This document shows positions 62,128 to 64,000 of a stretch of 64,000 bases of DNA, piece by piece (the stretch's first letter is position 1; every line of letters begins with the position of its first letter). The notes under the pieces were generated by a model. That model saw only the letters and a list, made by a program, of their open reading frames with translations, searched no databases and had not been told where the DNA came from. A program made the translations under genes and the position numbers. Where the stretch lies: contig NZ_JAAAKW010000012.1 in the NCBI RefSeq assembly GCF_009905615.1, forward strand, positions 62,001 to 126,000, in the 5' to 3' direction. Source of the stretch: Pseudomonas sp. SLFW. Its GTDB lineage: Bacteria; Pseudomonadota; Gammaproteobacteria; Pseudomonadales; Pseudomonadaceae.

Positions 62128-63426
62128 ATGACTCATCGTATCGTGATCGTCGGCGGAGGCGCCGGTGGTCTGGAGCTGGCTACCCGTCTGGGTAAAACCC
62201 TCGGCAAGAAAGGCACGGCCAGCGTCACGCTGGTGGACGCCAATCTGACCCACATCTGGAAACCGCTGCTGCACGAAGTCGCGGCCGGTTCGCTCAATTC
62301 TTACGAGGACGAGCTGAACTACGTGGCGCAGGCCAAGTGGAACCACTTCCAGTTTCAACTGGGTCGGATGATGGGCCTGGACCGCGAGAGCAAGCAGATT
62401 CATCTGGCGGCCACACAGGACGAAAACGGTAACGAACTGGTCCCGGCGCGCAGCCTGGATTACGACTCACTGGTGATTTCTGTCGGCAGCACGACGAATG
62501 ACTTCGGCACCAAGGGTGCGGCAGAACATTGCCTTTTTCTCGACACCCGTAAGCAAGCCGAACGCTTCCACCAGCAGCTGTTGAACCGCTATCTGCGCGC
62601 CCACGCCAACGAACTGGCCGCCACCGAAGAAATCAACGTGGCGATTGTCGGCGCCGGTGCGACAGGGGTTGAACTGGCCGCTGAGCTCCACAACGCCGCT
62701 CACGAATTGGCCGCTTATGGCTTGGGTCAGATCAAGCCGGAAAACCTGCGCATCACGGTGATCGAAGCCGGCCCTCGCGTACTGCCTGCGCTGCCGGAAC
62801 GTATCGGTGGCCCGGTGCACAAGACGCTGGAAAAGCTGGGCGTGACGGTGCTGACCAACTCGGCCGTGAGCGAAGTGACGGCGGAAGGTCTGGTGACAGC
62901 AACGGGTCAGGTGATTCCGGCGACGTTGAAGGTCTGGGCAGCGGGCATTCGTGCTCCGGCATTTCTGGAAGGCATCGCCGGACTTGAGACCAATCGCATC
63001 AATCAGCTGCAAGTGCGGCCGACCCTGCAAACCACGCGCGATGACAGCATCTTTGCGTTCGGTGACTGCGCGGCCTGTCCGCAGAAAGGCACGGATCGCA
63101 ACGTCCCGCCACGGGCTCAAGCGGCGCATCAGCAGGCGTCGTTGCTGGTGAAGTCGCTGAAGTTGCGCATCGAAGGCGGTGAGCTTCCGGAGTATCGCTA
63201 CAAAGACTACGGCTCGCTGATTTCGCTGTCGAAGTTTTCGGCGGTGGGCAATCTCATGGGCAACCTGACCGGTAGCGTGATGCTGGAAGGCTGGCTGGCA
63301 AGGATGTTTTATGTGTCGCTGTACCGGATGCACCAAATGGCGCTGTACGGGATGTTCCGTACGCTGATGCTGATGCTCGGCAGCCGGATCGGGCGCGGGA
63401 CCGAGCCGAGGATGAAGTTGCATTGA
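62128..63426 (+). CDS. ndh: NADH dehydrogenase II (NDH-2)
   Basis: 432 aa FAD enzyme passing electrons from NADH to quinone without proton pumping. FAD loop VIVGGGAGGLELATRLG (6-22); NADH loop VAIVGAGATGVELAAELHN (about 172-190); FAD tail region IFAFGDCAACPQ. The C-terminus has membrane-associating hydrophobic and amphipathic stretches. Start ATG 63 bp after the DUF3094 stop. Confidence 0.96.
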   Translation: MTHRIVIVGGGAGGLELATRLGKTLGKKGTASVTLVDANLTHIWKPLLHEVAAGSLNSYEDELNYVAQAKWNHFQFQLGRMMGLDRESKQIHLAATQDENGNELVPARSLDYDSLVISVGSTTNDFGTKGAAEHCLFLDTRKQAERFHQQLLNRYLRAHANELAATEEINVAIVGAGATGVELAAELHNAAHELAAYGLGQIKPENLRITVIEAGPRVLPALPERIGGPVHKTLEKLGVTVLTNSAVSEVTAEGLVTATGQVIPATLKVWAAGIRAPAFLEGIAGLETNRINQLQVRPTLQTTRDDSIFAFGDCAACPQKGTDRNVPPRAQAAHQQASLLVKSLKLRIEGGELPEYRYKDYGSLISLSKFSAVGNLMGNLTGSVMLEGWLARMFYVSLYRMHQMALYGMFRTLMLMLGSRIGRGTEPRMKLH

Positions 63427-63511
63427 TTTTTGTCTGGTGTCTGCCGCGCATATGCGGCGGACCCGCTTCTGCCAAAGGCGTAGAAGCTGCCAAGGTGGCG
63501 CGATCAGAGCT

Positions 63512-63679
63512 TTTGATTCTGGCCGAAGGCCGTGGGAGCTGGCTTGCCTGCGATCGGCTGCGAAGCAGTCGTCAATCCGGTCGATGCGGTGTTTCAGGAA
63601 AATCGAGCCAGCAGGTTTTGCTGCCGCTGCGCGACAGATCGCAGGCAAGCCAGCTCCCACGGCCCTCGGCCAGAATCAA
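63512..63679. repeat. Inverted pair of 'TTTGCTGCCGCTGCGCG' family repeats (copies 3 and 4)
   Basis: Copy 3 (63512-63570) is on the minus strand, beginning TTTGATTCTGGCCGAAGGCC; copy 4 (63616-63679) is on the plus strand, ending CGGCCAGAATCAAA. Together they form a large imperfect hairpin filling most of the 305-bp gap (63427-63731) between convergent ndh and the GGDEF gene, where they may act as a terminator. Nothing else is seen in the gap. Confidence 0.82.
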
Positions 63680-63731
63680 AGGCACATCGCGTTGTGCCAA
63701 TGTTCCAAACCTTGGGCAAGCAGATACCGAC

Positions 63732-64000
63732 TCACGGCATCACCCGCCCTTTCCCCGAATGTTTGGCCTTGTACATCCAGCGGTCCGCTTCGCGCATCAG
63801 TTCGTCAGGGGCTTTGCCAGAGCCGGGTTCGTACATGGAGAAACCCACGCTGGCGTTGGTACGGATCACGCCCCCTTTCAGCAGAATCGGCTCGGCAATC
63901 GCAGCGATCAGTTTTTTCGCCACTTCCCTCGCTTCATCCACGCCCGGGACGATCCCTTCCAGAATCACGATGAATTCGTCACCCGCCAGACGGATCAAGC
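63732..64000 (-). CDS. GGDEF-domain protein, C-terminal fragment
   Basis: About 89 C-terminal residues; the rest lies beyond the right edge. The active-site motif reads RLAGDEFIV (an AGDEF variant of GGDEF), followed by the usual NASVGFSMYEPG and a final helix DELMREADRWMYKAKHSGKGRV. AGDEF variants are often still active diguanylate cyclases. N-terminal sensor and partner domains cannot be seen. Confidence 0.9.
   Translation of the reverse strand, partial: LIRLAGDEFIVILEGIVPGVDEAREVAKKLIAAIAEPILLKGGVIRTNASVGFSMYEPGSGKAPDELMREADRWMYKAKHSGKGRVMP

Overview
The window comes from a Pseudomonas chromosome, most likely of the fluorescens/syringae lineage. The evidence is gene order and protein sequence: grpE-dnaK-dnaJ-dapB-carA-carB, divergent fur/bamE next to recN, ampE-ampD-DUF1631-nadC, tRNA-Thr-pilA/pilB-pilC-pilD-coaE-yacG, and DUF1780-DUF3094-ndh. 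It also carries several Pseudomonas-style REP palindromes. No alignments or searches were run; all calls come from reading the sequence.

Layout. 1-6.7 kb: one leftward heat-shock and biosynthesis cluster (grpE, dnaK, dnaJ, dapB, carA, start of carB), with sigma-32-type promoters before grpE and dnaK and an attenuator-like hairpin before carA. 6.8-12.7 kb: housekeeping genes (recN behind a LexA box, fur, bamE, rnfH, ratA, a sodium symporter, smpB). 12.8-19.8 kb: a lactate module, with an FCD-type GntR regulator facing lldP-lldD-dld across a perfect 31-bp palindromic operator. 20.0-25.6 kb: a small secreted protein, tmRNA (ssrA), and then an A/T-richer defence-type island directly downstream of ssrA. 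The island holds a putative PD-(D/E)XK restriction enzyme, a C5-cytosine methyltransferase, a Vsr mismatch endonuclease, and a decayed OLD-family ATPase/TOPRIM nuclease.

25.8-35.9 kb: accessory genes (SRPBCC protein, aldo/keto reductase, two LysR regulators, a beta-helix autotransporter, a SotB-like exporter, an HPP membrane protein, small orphan proteins). 35.9-39.7 kb: an amino-acid decarboxylase translationally coupled to a PotE-like antiporter. 39.9-47.5 kb: surE, ampE-ampD, DUF1631, nadC, two lipoproteins and tRNA-Thr(CGT). 47.5-52.8 kb: the type IV pilus core locus, with a sigma-54 promoter for pilA. 53.0-60.9 kb: an ECF-type membrane protein, a YcaC-like hydrolase with a LysR gene, and a four-gene catabolic operon (MFS transporter, FAA hydrolase, SDR, 2-hydroxyacid dehydrogenase) divergent from an AraC regulator. 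61.1-64 kb: DUF1780, DUF3094, NADH dehydrogenase II, and the 3' end of a GGDEF gene.

The most interesting parts are: the ssrA-adjacent restriction/Vsr/OLD island, whose nuclease gene reads as one gene broken at two poly-A tracts and one TGA; the compositional break that makes pilA-pilB-pilC look like an exchanged block beside tRNA-Thr; a pair of related small two-cysteine secreted proteins; a decarboxylase whose relatives do not match its antiporter; and two families of palindromic intergenic repeats.
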